In this document: one piece after another, positions 1-11,639 of the stretch
How the letters are laid out: each line of letters opens with the position of its first letter
How positions within the stretch are numbered: position 1 is the first letter of the stretch
From: Cylicocyclus nassatus
Lineage: Eukaryota; Nematoda; Chromadorea; Rhabditida; Strongylidae
Direction: 5' to 3'
Length of the DNA: 64,000 bases
NCBI GenBank assembly: GCA_958299035.1
Contig: CATQJL010000316.1
Span: forward strand, 49,907,585 to 49,971,584
The notes under the pieces: generated by a model
Database searches by the model: none
What the model saw: only the letters and a program-made list of their open reading frames with translations
What the model was told of the DNA's origin: nothing
Translations under genes and position numbers: made by a program

Positions 1-743
1 TTCAAATATTTGCCCATTTTTGAAGACTATCCTTAAATGCACGTGTCCATGGCGCCTTCCTTCCCTTCCCATTTAGCCTAATTGTTGATTCAAAGTTGTT
101 TACATCATCTATAGAATTATGTACGTTTTTGTTGTAGTTAAGTTGGGAATAATTTTATAAATTAAAAAAACTTTGCAAAAACTTTTCGGAAAAATGTTTA
201 ACCAATTATCCCTTCTCTTTGCAATCACCAAAAATTCAAGAATGCAGAGCGCTTGCTAACTCAAAATATATGCTTTTCCAGAAGTTGTGACGAAATCTGT
301 TACAGTACCACGAGAAGTATATAGATAACTGCAAAATCGCACCTGCTTGCTGTTCCACCTGGTGTTATGCATACGACTAGTCATAAAGAAACCATTTATT
401 GAATGAGTGACTATTTTTATAACTTCTACGCAAGCCAGATTGTTTCTCTTGCGTACTGCAATCAGATAACTTAAGCCGTTAGTTTAAAAACGTCTTGTAT
501 TCTTCATTGAGGAAAACGCGACTGTAACGGCATGAAAAGAAAAGGAAAAGAAACTTTGGTACAAAAGGAAGCTCTTTTTGCTTAGGATACACGGCAGGTA
601 ATTCTGATGATGTTACTTAACTGAACGGGATGAGATGAAAATTACACACACACACATCAAAAGTAGTTGGAGGTACGAATTAACAACGCAGCTAGTCAAT
701 GGTTATTTTTTTATCGTTACCTTCAAGCAAACGGAGTCAAAAA
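1..743. other. Gene-free stretch, nothing recognised
   Basis: AT-rich sequence with only short, low-complexity reading frames. No splice-consistent exon chain, RNA gene or repeat boundary was seen on either strand up to the MITE target duplication that begins at 744. Confidence 0.6.
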
Positions 744-751
744 GTCCACAC

Positions 752-1109
752 CAGTGGCGTACCCAGGATTTCCGCTCGGGGGGGGGGGGGCGACAAAAAT
801 TTTTTTCGAATGAAGGTGCGTGGCGTTAGCCACGTACTCCGAAGAATTTTAGGGGTGCTTTTCAGAATTTTTGCGGGTCTCTAACCCCTAAAATCCGGAA
901 AAGGGGGCGTGGCGTCAGCCACGCCCCTGAAAAAATTTTTTTACAAAGCTAATTTGAATTTTTAAAAATTGTTTTAATTATTTACAAAAATAAACAATTC
1001 ACTTGCACATTTTTATAACCCATATAAGTAACTTTCAAAAATTTCGCGACCCATTCTTGGGGGGGGGGCGCCCCCCCCCCCCGCCCCCCCTCCCCTCGGT
1101 ACGCCACTG
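752..1109. mobile_element. hAT-like MITE with poly-G/poly-C interior (family 1, intact copy)
   Basis: The ends are inverted repeats beginning CAGTGGCGTACC, and the element is flanked by a perfect 8 bp direct repeat GTCCACAC (744-751 and 1110-1117). An 8 bp duplication is characteristic of hAT transposons. The 358 bp interior has no coding capacity, so it is non-autonomous. It carries a G13 run just inside the left end and a G/C run just inside the right end. Degraded relatives with the same left-end ATTTCCG(G/C)..GGGG signature lie at about 27431-27709, 46390-46435 and 54329-54502. Confidence 0.9.
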
Positions 1110-1172
1110 GTCCACACCTATAAAGAGTACAATCAACGCCCTCAAATTCTTCAATAACAAACTATCAGCACC

Positions 1173-1310
1173 AGAATGTGACATAATAGCTGGGTGAAAT
1201 CTGAAAATGCAATGATCTAAATATTCAATCGAAACCTGCGCAGAATGTGACATAATAGCTGGGTGAAATCTGAAAATGCAATGATCTAACTATTCAATCA
1301 AAACGTGCGC
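1173..1310. repeat. Tandem duplication, two 69 bp units
   Basis: Units 1173-1241 and 1242-1310 are identical apart from three visible substitutions. This is a simple local duplication with no sign of coding. Confidence 0.9.
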
Positions 1311-1414
1311 AAATGTTTCTGTCTCTGAGAATGCAATTTTTGTCAATTTTTTGAGCAATCAGCATCGAGATTTCTTGGCTGATGCACTATGGGGATTAGG
1401 TGCCTCACAAAGGA

Positions 1415-1855
1415 TGAATGCTTGGGCGAAGTGGCCTTTTGAGATGACTTGTGTACCATATTGGAGGGCATAAAACGCTGATTCCAAATCTGTCTTCGTT
1501 ATTCGTGGCGCCTTCCTGCGCGAGAAGTTATGAGCTATTAGAGGAAAAGTGAATGTGCAAATAATATGAAAACAGAGGTAACATTTTTCCTAACGCTTGA
1601 ATGGACCAGTGGTATCTGTTCAGCACTCTATAAAATAAATACTCCTAGATGAGATACATCCGCAATCCTGCTGTCTCATTCAAACGCTGAAAAAATTTTT
1701 GCAACTTTTTTATCCCAGAAAAACATTCATTTTTTTGCTCATTTAAACGCTCATAACTCCTCGTCCAGGAAAGCTCCGCGATAAGGAGGACAGAATTGGA
1801 ATCAGCGTTTCATGCCCTTCAATATAGTATACTTTAGAAAGGCCACTTCGACTGA
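1415..1855. repeat. Imperfect foldback, arms about 110-120 bp
   Basis: The segment near 1420-1540 recurs in reverse complement near 1740-1850. Shared blocks include GAAGTGGCCTTT and AACGCTGATTCCAA. The arms have diverged and are separated by about 200 bp. It is probably an old palindromic MITE; no target duplication could be set. Confidence 0.65.
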
Positions 1856-1970
1856 CCATCCTTCGCTTGTCAGCGATAACAACAACGACCTCACCCTTAA
1901 CCTGAGTCCCTCAGCTGATCTGGGATGACGCTCACCACGAGCCCTGATCAGCCCAAAAATATGGAATTGT

Positions 1971-2043
1971 GATTGTGTATGGATGTAGTGCAGAAGAAGA
2001 ACCTTCGAAAAATATGGAACCTGCACTACATCCATACACAATC
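1971..2043. repeat. Perfect 23 bp stem-loop
   Basis: Arms 1971-1993 and 2021-2043 are exact reverse complements and enclose a 27 nt loop. Function is unknown. It is isolated from any gene, so a MITE relic is likelier than a regulatory hairpin. Confidence 0.85.
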
Positions 2044-2928
2044 GTAGCAGTCATCTTCTCAAAGTGATAAAAATACAACAATTGGGTGCCGATCCATCAG
2101 TCCTTCCCGATAATTTATTCGACACTAAGAAAACTCGAAGTTCTGCAAGAAATGCTGAGTCTTGGGTAACTTCCTTCAGAGGCATGGAATGCATAAACTA
2201 AATGACCGACTTTTATAAAAAATAAATGGGACATGTTTTTTTTTTGACGCAATGGCTCCATCAACTCATATAATAGATCTTTATGGCCTAACCATAGTTT
2301 TCTTTGCCCCTGGGCGAAAGTCGAGCACTTGTAGACATCAAACGGTGTTCCCGGAGCTTAGTCCAAGACAGCACATAGACGCACAGGCTTTTTCAGGAGA
2401 TAGCAAAAAGATAAGTTGGCAACCAAACTTTTGCCCTTAAACTTCTCCATTAATAGAAGATTGTAGGATAAATGGCCAATTATGCAATGTAAATGGAGAA
2501 CATCTCCGCATATTGACTGATGCAGTCATATCGGAGCGCATTTCTTGATTGTAAAATGAAGACAGACAGTGCAACTTACTCATTATTTTTAAAGCAGAAT
2601 GAAAAAAAAACTTTGTATTATTGGGATTGTGAAATGTGCTAATTCGTCACAGTTTATGAAGTGAATTATCTGGAAAGCCTCAAAAGATAAAAAAGGAGTA
2701 GTCGAAGTCAAACTTATTCGCTACAAGTACGAAGCCTAAATGAATTTCTCAGCATCACGGCACTTTGATATACAGATTATTGAAAATGCAGCATGAAATT
2801 ATTTCCCGTTTTCACAAAAACTGGGGAACTACACTGGAACTCCGTGAACCGTTGTGATTGTGTGCGAAATTTGGTTCTTGTTGACTATGCGATAGCATTT
2901 ACCGTACCAATCAGCTGCTGGTTTCAAT
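2044..2928. other. Gene-free stretch, nothing recognised
   Basis: No supported exon, RNA gene or bounded repeat was seen. Short open frames here show no domain or conserved motif. Confidence 0.55.
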
Positions 2929-3165
2929 CAGGGTCCCACATGAGCTCGTTTCTAGGCTTCTTAAAAATCCTCTGACTTTCGCAAAATTTTACAAAGTCCC
3001 CTTTGACTCTCAGTCCTAAAAGTGAAAAACCCTCAAAACGAGGGTTTTTTAACGAGACGTTGACTAAAAGAAACGTCGCAATTTTTGACCACAAAAACGA
3101 TGTCGCCTTTGCTTTTTCGCCTCAAAAACGAAGTCCCGTCTCTTACATACGACGCCGACCCCTAT
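2929..3165. mobile_element. hAT-like MITE family 2, degraded copy 1
   Basis: This is one of four dispersed copies of a ~240 bp repeat (others at 43907-44129, 49785-50031 and 61027-61266). All share an internal block reading ACGAAGTC..CCTTTGACC..TCGACTAAAA..TTTTTG and imperfect ends resembling CAGGGCTCGGCA. This copy has eroded ends and no clear target duplication. Confidence 0.65.
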
Positions 3166-3363
3166 TTTCAATGTTGGATGCGAAAGGTATGCGATTTTCG
3201 ACCGCATCATAACACGATCACATAAGTTCATCATGTATAGTAACCAGCGTATTTAGCCTCAAATAAGTTTGAGATACCCGCTGCCTAGAGACTGTAACGG
3301 TTCTTGCAGAAGGAATAAAGCGAGATCATGCGTCGAATTTTAAAACTGATAATAAGTCAAAGA

Positions 3364-3460
3364 CTACAGTTGTGACAGTGGAATGTGAAAAATTTCGGCA
3401 AATTCGCCGAATTCGGCGAATCGAACGCTGATTTTTCACATTCCACTGTCACAACTGTAG
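3364..3460. repeat. Perfect 30 bp hairpin containing a second palindrome in its loop
   Basis: Arms 3364-3393 and 3431-3460 are exact reverse complements. The 37 nt loop contains a second perfect palindrome of 18 bp at 3403-3420 (TTCGCCGAATTCGGCGAA). No reading frame spans it. It resembles a small foldback element; a clear target duplication is not visible. Confidence 0.9.
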
Positions 3461-5146
3461 GGCTTGCAAAGGTTTCCGCGTTGATGTGACTGCCTGATTA
3501 CCTCAAGCTTATCTTGCTACTTGCCCTTACTTGTGGGTCACGATTTTTTGTCAACTTATCCACCGTGTGAAAACAGCTTTCGTAGGGACGGATGCAAAAA
3601 GCAAACTGGAGAAAAGCTAACGCAACTTACTCTTTGGATACTCTCCCTGTTACGATACCTATTTGCTCCCTTTCTTAGTCTTACTTTCTCAACAGATGTC
3701 AGCAACTTATGTGTTAGTGCTCAGGTCAGAATGTAAATGTATTGTAACACTAAAAACCGATGAAATGGGTTTCAAGTGCAAAAAGCAGTTTACACTGCCA
3801 GATATAAAATTTTACGCATTTCAAGAGGAAGTTTGACATCAAACAGAGAAACAAAGCTTTCAAGTCACTATGAAACCAGTCCGAAAATAAAACAAAAACA
3901 AAAATCACAGTTTGCAATACCGCTGCTGAGTCTTTTTTGAGTCCAATAAATGATATCAAGAAATTAAACTTAGTGAGTTCACAAACCATGCTTAAAATCC
4001 TTTGGTGACGAATCAATTCGAATGCTCAGAGAAAAAAAATCGTGCTTTTTGCTATTGTCGCAAAAATCATGCAAATCAGCAGATCATTGAAAATCATGCA
4101 TACCACGATTTAAATTGTAAAGAAAAAATAACTAGAATCGTTTCTTGAGTTTTGCTCGCTAAAATTGTAGAAAGTTACGATAAAATCTACTTTTCTATTT
4201 TAAACCTACTGTTTGTGCTCATAGACTAATCCATTATATTCAAAAATGTAGTGTGCATCTCAATTAAATCACATATGCCAAATTGGTGATGATAAAAAAG
4301 ATTCGTTTTAAGCTGAGTTTCAGTTCAAAGTCAAAAAGAAAGAAGAAACAATCTGCACTGCTCCCACTGAAGCTTAAAAAATAAAGGGATATCACATCCT
4401 TATCCCTGCGTTTATTGTGACTTCGATCTGGCAGTACCAGAAATCTATGTATAATAGATTACGTAACTGTTCTTGTTTCTTCACTTGTACTTCAAACTTG
4501 AATGACGTTATATTTCCTAGCAACGACAATGATAAAAAGCACATCTTAAAGGTTTCAAATCAAAATCCGAAAAGCAACACAAAATCTGTGCAAGATTGCA
4601 TGACTGAGCACAAGAGCACGGCCTGAAGCTATAAATATGGTGGATTTTGTTATTCAACAACGAAAGAAACTTGATGACTTTACGAATAAGATGCACGCGC
4701 TCAAAGCACAAATTCCAAATCCGTGCTGGAGGGCTTAGAAGTTATAGATCTCTTCCAGAAACTGCACAACTTGGATGGAATAAAATCAGCCCTTGATAGA
4801 TTGTTGAAAGTCGGATTTACAGCGGCAGGAACTGAAATTATTATTCGTTTTCTTCACACCTGATCCGACTTTTATATCATTCAGCCAATCAAGACTATTA
4901 TAGCCGGCCATCATAGAGGTGCAAACTAGCATTTTTTTATTTCTAAGTGCGAAAATACCTACGAGTAAACAAATTATATTTCTTTCATTTGGGAATGTTC
5001 CTAGTTATAGCAAGTTTCACGTATTTGGGCTTCCTTCTCCAAAGTAGCAAAATACTAAGGGAAGAAAGTGAAAAAACACTTTATTTTGAAAGGAGGAGCG
5101 GAAACGAGAAAAAGTACGCATAAACAAAGACAGTTATTGCCAAATA
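3461..5146. other. Gene-free stretch, nothing convincing
   Basis: Short frames near 3521-3736 and 4417-4626 show no recognisable domain and no consistent neighbouring exons. No RNA gene or bounded repeat was identified. Confidence 0.5.
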
Positions 5147-5637
5147 TTAGGGTGTCCCAATTTTTTACCATTTTTACTCAACATCGGCATTTCGCGAGAA
5201 CTGGGAGACCTTCAAAGTTTAGGAGTACAAGGTCGTACTTCTGTATGTATGAGCTGTATGATCACGTGCGTGGAAGGAGCTGAAGATGTCTAGGAGTGGA
5301 GTTTGCCATTTTACCTCATTCATTTTTTCTTTATTTCTAGCCATGGAAAAATACGGAAATAGTACAATTGTATGTGCGATATGTCATTCATACCCCAGGA
5401 TAGATGGAGAATTTTTGAGACATTTGGGGCGGAGATACGATTTCGAAGGAAAATTCGACTGCTATCAGATTTCAGCTCATAACTTCCGGTGAAATACGAT
5501 TTGGAACGATTCTTCATAGCCATCTTGTAGAGCTTGCTTTGCCCTGTCGAATAATTACTCAAGCCACATCATTTGAAGGAAGATTATAAAGAGGCGAAGA
5601 TTGTATAAAAACGGTAGAAAATTGTGGGACACCCTAA
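5147..5637. mobile_element. Tc1/mariner-like MITE (TTAGGGTGTCCCA ends)
   Basis: Inverted ends begin TTAGGGTGTCCCA and remain recognisable for about 30 bp. TA dinucleotides flank both sides (5145-5146 and 5638-5639), as expected for Tc1/mariner insertion. The 491 bp interior has no transposase. Confidence 0.85.
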
Positions 5638-5639
5638 TA

Positions 5640-7290
5640 GAAAAGACTGATTCTCGAATCGAATTCGGCGAAAAAAGCAAAAAATCATGGAGGAAATTCT
5701 GCAAAAAAAGCATATTTCGACAGGAAATTAGTTTTTGCTAGTAAAAGAATATTTATTGCTCACGTTGACAATCCTATTTGAGCGAAAATTGAGAAAAAAA
5801 AAGGTAGCTATCTCAGGGTCCTAAATGGAGTTTTGTATTAGCAGCCGAGTCACAATTCTCTCACCGCGGGCTTTACTAATTTAATCATCTATTTGGAGGC
5901 ATAATGAGCAAAAATCAATTTGGCAGATAAGCAATGGAGCCAACGATGCGCGGAATAAAACTGAATGAAAACTGAGACGAGCCTATTCAGCTGTCATTGC
6001 GACTGCTCCTGCCAAAAAAGATTATGCTTCGAATATGATGCTCTGCTTCATAAGCATGAGCTGCTTTTTAAGATCCTTCCAAAAATGACCTCAGAGTGTA
6101 CAGAAAAACGAAAAAAGCCCAAAAATTGGGAATTTTGCGGTAAGTAGTGCACAGTTGTTTGAATGAAGGGCCTAACCCTTCCAGTGTAAATGATTCGATT
6201 GCTGAAATTAGAGAATTGCTGAGAAGGCTGCGTGCCTATGCAGGTCTCATATTACCCGCGTAAATGACATTAGAAGCCTCCAAGCAGTTGTAATTTTCGT
6301 CCATAAATTTTATGTTGACTTTGACTAAAGTGGAAATCGCACAAGGAAGCATCAAAAGCAAGGACCAACTTACTATGTCCTAAACTTCGAAATATTAATA
6401 AATCCATCCAGCTAGCTCACCCTTACAAAATTACCGTTAAAATTTTGAGAATCCTAACTGTCTAATTTCGCTCCGTTTTCTCCAGTTGCTAATACATTCA
6501 ATGGCATCGATATAAAAACGATGACCTAGTTTCTTGCACGCTTTATGTTGTTAAAGTTAGAGCCAGCTTACTTGGTGTATAGAGAGTATGAGAGAAAAAG
6601 GATAAACGGTCATGCTGCAACGGTGTGAATGACCTTTGAGTTATCACTCCCAAGCGAAAAAAAAACAGAAAGACACCTGAGCGAATGGTCAGGGCAGTGC
6701 CCAGGCAAATCTTGGCGCATGAGTTTTTCGGAAATTGATGTGAGGGGTCCTTACTAATGCACTGCCCAAGGGGCAGCGCAAATTGTGCATCTATGGGTGA
6801 GAAACCCGTTCCCGAAAACCTAGCACCGTATGGGTTGAAAAGACCCTATGACTTAGGCTTAGATTTCGCGTTGAGTAAGCAATCAAAAGGGGCTTGATTT
6901 TTGAGAAGAGCCAGCTCCTGCCCGTATACATCAACGAACCGTAAAGCATGCCATTGAGGATAAACCCTACCCTTGAGGGTAAACCTTACCCCAGGAAGCG
7001 ATTAACCCATATTCACAGGCATAAATAATCATCAAGATAATAACCCTAGCATAGAGCAAGGAACTTACCCTAACCCTAAGTACAACATAAGACCTCTCGA
7101 TGCACCACTCAGTCCTAGCTTACTGTTTCGACAACAAATACATACATAAAATGATAAAATCAAACAAAAAGACGAAAAAAGCCCATAGAAAACCTGAGGT
7201 TGTCAAAACTATCGTCAGGTCTGAGTGGTGCATCAAGAGATCGCTTTATGTTTGTACGAAGTGTCAAGGTTAGTTCAAACTTGCTCTATG
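5640..7290. other. Gene-free stretch with a local inverted repeat
   Basis: No exon chain was recognised. A short inverted repeat containing GATGCACCACTCAG lies at about 7088-7111 and 7221-7246. The segment near 6950-7080 has several CCCTTGAGGGTAA and TAACCCTA-type words that recur near 12.9-13.6 kb, so it is probably repeat-derived. Confidence 0.5.
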
Positions 7291-7309
7291 CTATAGTCGT
7301 CCTCACCCC

Positions 7310-8652
7310 TTTGGTATACACCAAGCTGGTACCACTACGTTGTATAACTGTTTATTCGATAGTAGCGGAGCAGCCGCTGATTATCAACAGTGAATATGCG
7401 GAACAGCCGCTGACGATAGTGGCATTAATCGAACCAACACCAGAACTGAGTATTCAGGCCCTTTTATGCCACTATTTTGGGCGTGGATAACCTGAATGCT
7501 CACCTCTGGTAAACAATAGTATCATACAGCATGAAGGATTGCCTACATGAAAGTAGGCGCCGCCAAGTAGACTATCAAGCACAGCTGAGGGGTGACCCGG
7601 CGGCTTAAGTGGTCAGTGAACAATAGGGTTTGTCAACGACAAGCTAACAGATATCTTATATATAACTAGCTGGCTTACCCGGCTCCGCCGTATCCAGACC
7701 AAACTTGGCACACATACACTTCGGGCTCCGGCGGGTGTCACAGTCCACTTTTCGTTATCGATCGATGTCGATTTTACCGATTTTTATCGATTTTTTTGCT
7801 GAGTTCACCTACGGGGCTAGGAGTTGGCACAGGGGGGGAAGTGAGCATGGGGACTCCGAATACAATATTAGTTTTCAGAATTATCGATTACTTTTATTGA
7901 TTTTATCGATTTTTTGTAAATTTTGACATGCGAGGCTGGGAGTTGGCACAGGGGGGTAATCGAGCATGGGGATTCCGAATACAATATTGGTTTTCAGGAT
8001 TATCGATTACTTTTATCGATTTTATCGATTTTTTTGCAAAGTTTGAGCTACGGGGCTGGGAGTTCGCACAGGGGGGTAATCGAGCATGGGGATTCCGAAT
8101 ACAATATTGGTTTTCGGGATTATCGATTACTTTTATCGATTTTATCGATTTTTTGCAAAGTTTGAGCTAGGGGGCTGGGAGTTGGCACAGGGGGGTAATC
8201 GAGCAAATTTTCAAAAAATCGATAAAATCGATAAAAGTAATGGACGATCTTGAAAACTAATATTGTATTCGTAATCTGCATGCTCGATTACCCCCTGTGC
8301 AAAATCCCAGCCTCGCATGTCAAAATTTACAAAAAATCGATAAAATCAATAAAAGTAATCGATAATTCTGAAAACTAATATTGTATTCGGAATCCCCATG
8401 CTCACTTCCCCCCCCCCTGTGCCAACTCCTAGCCCTGTAGGTGAACTCTGCAAAAAAATCGATAAAAATCGGTAAAATCGACATCGATCGATAACGAAAA
8501 GTGGACTGTGACACCCGCCGGGGCCCGAAGTGTATGTGTGCCAAGTTTGGTCCGGATACGGCGGAGCCGGGTAAGCCAGCTAGTGCTAAATATAACATAC
8601 ACGGTAGATCTACAATGCTAAAGGTTGTAGATTACTTGGATAATCTACGACA
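7310..8652 (-). repeat. 3' LTR of the BEL/Pao element, interrupted
   Basis: The LTR is the sum of 7310-7653 (344 bp) and 8584-8652 (69 bp), equal in length to the intact 5' LTR at 12182-12594. The 930 bp between them is a later insertion. Confidence 0.93.
7654..8583. mobile_element. Helitron-like palindromic element inside the 3' LTR
   Basis: The undisturbed sister LTR shows the exact empty site CAGATA|TGCTAAAT at about 12525, so the insert boundaries are certain. The insert begins TC, ends CTAG, lies between A and T, and makes no target duplication: the standard Helitron pattern. Its outer ~130 bp are near-perfect inverted repeats. The interior holds about four direct copies of a ~120 bp unit, followed by inverted copies, rich in ATCGATTTTATCGAT-type words. 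No Rep/helicase is encoded. The long inverted ends are unusual for a canonical Helitron and closer to Helentron or foldback types. Confidence 0.75.
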
Positions 8653-8739
8653 GTGGGGCGCGCGACGGAAGGCGCGTAAGCAAGAAAATATAAATCACAA
8701 AACTTACACGTAGGTTACAAAAGTTCATCACAACATTAG

Positions 8740-10540
8740 CTAAGTCACGTATATCACATGATTTCTGTAACGGGTTCGTTGTCTTCGTCTGGGATTCGTA
8801 AGGTGGTCGGCCATCATGTCGTGGTCGGCCTTCGGGGCCAGGCGCGACGCTGAAGCGAGACATCCCGGTTGAGCATCAGTAATCATCTTCATAAATTGTC
8901 CTTGAGCCCTTGGTTTTCGGCGTTTGCGATCGAATTGTTGTCCACGAGATGCGCTGTTACGTTGGCAGCTTTCGTGTTTCGTAGATGACTTCTCAGGTTG
9001 TGCGAACATATTCATCGGATACGGACGACTGAGCTTCTTTGCTCGGCGTTTGGAAGTTTTGCGCTCAGCTTGTTCGACGCTTCTAACTGGCTTCTGCTTC
9101 ATTGAGTTTCCTTTACTCACTAGATGATTGTAGGAGACCATGGTGATTGCGGTGTTCTGCAAATGCTCCTCCATCTTGATTCCATATATCGGACTGCTTC
9201 CGGAGATTGCATGACCGAAAACAGTAGGGGTGAGAATAAGTCCTGACGGAAGAATTCTACATGGACGATCCCTCAAGATGAATTGATCGATCAGATCTTG
9301 ACCAATGAGAATGTCCGGTGTGAACCGTCGCGTCTTCAGATCCGGTTGTGCTACTCGATTCTTTCTTTTTCGAATCAACCTTCTATCCTCTGCGCTTAGA
9401 AAAGCTGTATTCATCGCGGAAGTGAGGGTTGACTTTGTGTGTATCTTCACGGCTTTGATAGCGACTCCAGCAGACGTTGTTCTCAGTGTAAGCGGGACTT
9501 CACTGGATGTGAAATGTGCGCTAGATCCTCCGAAGCCGCCAATCTTGAAAGTGGTGTTTTGCAGCACTGGTAAGCCAAGAGCTTGGGTCTTCTTTGCATT
9601 GATGAAGCTCTTTTGTGCACCTCCATCAAAGAAGACAGTCACGGGCTTATAGCTGGTCGATGTGTAATCGTATGCGAGTGCAGTTGCCGTCATCAGTACG
9701 TGCTGCAATTCTCCTCGCTTCGTGCTCTTGTTGTGGAGAATTTCAGAATTTTGCACAAATTCAGGGTCTCTCGTAAGATGTTGATCGCGAGCAGATCGTT
9801 GCTGCGATCGCCTGACTGGGGTGCCTCTTGATGCTGAGTAGCTACCCATGCATACGGCAGTGTGATGGTTTCCGTGACACTTGTAGCATGACTGTGAGCT
9901 GGTGCAATCACTAATCCTGTGATCTGTTTGAAGACATCTGAAGCACAGCCTTTGTTTCCTGGCTTCATCACGTCGCTCTGCCGCTGTTTGGAATGTTGTG
10001 CATCGCGTCGCATCATGTTGATAACTTCCGCAGATGCATTGAGCACTCGAATTTCTCGAAGATGTACTTCCTTGGTTATGTTGTTTATAATTGTATGCGA
10101 TTGAGTCTTCTTCGCAGTTCTGCCTCTCATCAATAGCTTGATCGGAATCGGAACGTCCCGCGACATCGCACTGTCCAAATGCAGATGTTGCAAAGGCGAG
10201 GGTTTCCTTCAAAGCGACTGCATCTTCCAGAACATCTAAGATCTCCTCTGTTGTGAATGATTTTTCTTCATTCTGCTCTTTGCAAAGTACTTTCTCGTTC
10301 AACGAGTTTGGAAACTTTGAAAGTATTAGTCGCCTCCACATTCGGTTGTTGTCCAAGGGAACTCCTGCACATTCGATGTGAGTGAGCTTTTCGGTCACAC
10401 TAATCAGAGCTTGTCTGCAGCTGTAGGCATCTTCTTCTGCTCGTGGAAGCCTTTCAAGCTCTGTGATAAGCAGATCTGCTATGCATCCAGACTTGTTGAA
10501 GCGTTTATCGAAAAGTTGTATGGCTTTATCGTAGTTTTCT
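8740..10540 (-). pseudogene. BEL/Pao zinc-knuckle and protease region (DUF1758-like)
   Basis: The frame carries the end of the Pao Gag domain, then two zinc-knuckle stretches (a CIC..H..C group and a longer C-x2-C..H..C series), then a retroviral-type aspartic protease of the DUF1758 family with an FFDGGAQKSFI motif and an ILIGQDLID segment, and ends in a basic tail. The usual active-site triad D-S/T-G reads D-G-G here. Reverse transcriptase, RNase H and integrase are absent. It joins the upstream Gag frame only across a single-base frameshift in a short A run near 10540-10550, so the polyprotein is broken. Confidence 0.88.
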
Positions 10541-11387
10541 CCAATGGCATATTGCCAAGAAGCGAAGCTGCTGTTCCTTTCAGTGCTTGCCTCAAGAAAA
10601 GGAACTTGTCCACGTTGCTGAGTTGCGGGTTGCTATGGATCAGCGAGTTAAATATTGTCCAGAAAGTTGGATACTCCTTATAGCTGCCATCAAACGTGGG
10701 AACTTCAAGCTGCGGTAGTCGCATTTTGTTTTCAGAAAAGTGCCTTGTCGATATATAACTCTCCTGTTCCGGATCTCTCACTGAACTAGAACGTGATGAC
10801 GTCGTTAGGGTGTGGGCTTGGATCAGATTCGATTGCTTCTCCAGTTCTCTCATCCGGTATTTCAGCCTATTTTTCCAGTGAATACCCTCAAGCTGTAGAC
10901 CGTTTGCTTCTGTGCTTAGGAAGGCAGCCAAATCGTTTATCAATTTGTCCTTGTCTGACTGGTCCTTTTTTGCGCCGAGAAAATTCATGGCAGTTTGCAC
11001 TTGAGCCTCTAGGTTCTCCAGTAAACCTATTAGCGAGATTTGCAGTTCATCAATCTCTGCCATTTTATCCGCTATAAAGGCGTTGCAATCGGTTGCGGTG
11101 TCGGGAAACTCAAAAGCTTTATCAATATTGCGGACCTTGTCCTCAAGACCGCTGATTGATGAACAGGCCATAGAAATGCGAGCTTTATATAGAGTTAGCT
11201 CAGCCATCGTCTGCCTTGTGCGCATGGACTTGTATCGCTTGCGCTTTCTTCGTCTGCGTGCTTTGGCACTGCAGGTGTCCTCTTTGGTAGAGGTGTTCTG
11301 GCTGGGTACTGAGTACGCGCAGCTGTCGAGAACTGTGGAGGTTGGCTGGGCCTGAACCTCTGTGGGATTTTTTTTTGCTGAGTGCAA
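10479..11387 (-). pseudogene. BEL/Pao Gag (coiled coil plus DUF1759-like domain)
   Basis: The first ~100 residues are low-complexity and basic. A predicted coiled-coil stretch follows, then a DUF1759-type Gag core near residues 230-290 with the family words LPQLEVPTFDGSYKEYPTFW and LFLRQALKGTAASLL. The frame leaves the true Gag frame near 10540-10550 and stops at 10479, while the correct continuation is open in the next frame. The start is uncertain because no in-frame ATG lies near the 5' end; the first methionine is well inside. Confidence 0.88.
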
Positions 11388-11639
11388 GAAAATTAGTCAC
11401 TAGTGAGCTAGCAGTGGAGCGCTTAGCTTCTTCTAGTTGGTTAGCAAGCGTGCCGATGGGCTTGAACGCTGTGCTAACTGGTTAGGTTTGGATCCTGCCC
11501 AGTCGAGTTTGAGGAGACCTTGTAGTTTAATAGCTTTCGAGTGAACTATTAAAAACGTACCAACTGTTTTTTTTACTAACCTCTGGCGTCTTACTAGAAG
11601 AGATCACAGAAGAGTTCAATCTCAGTGGTAAGGTCTTCA

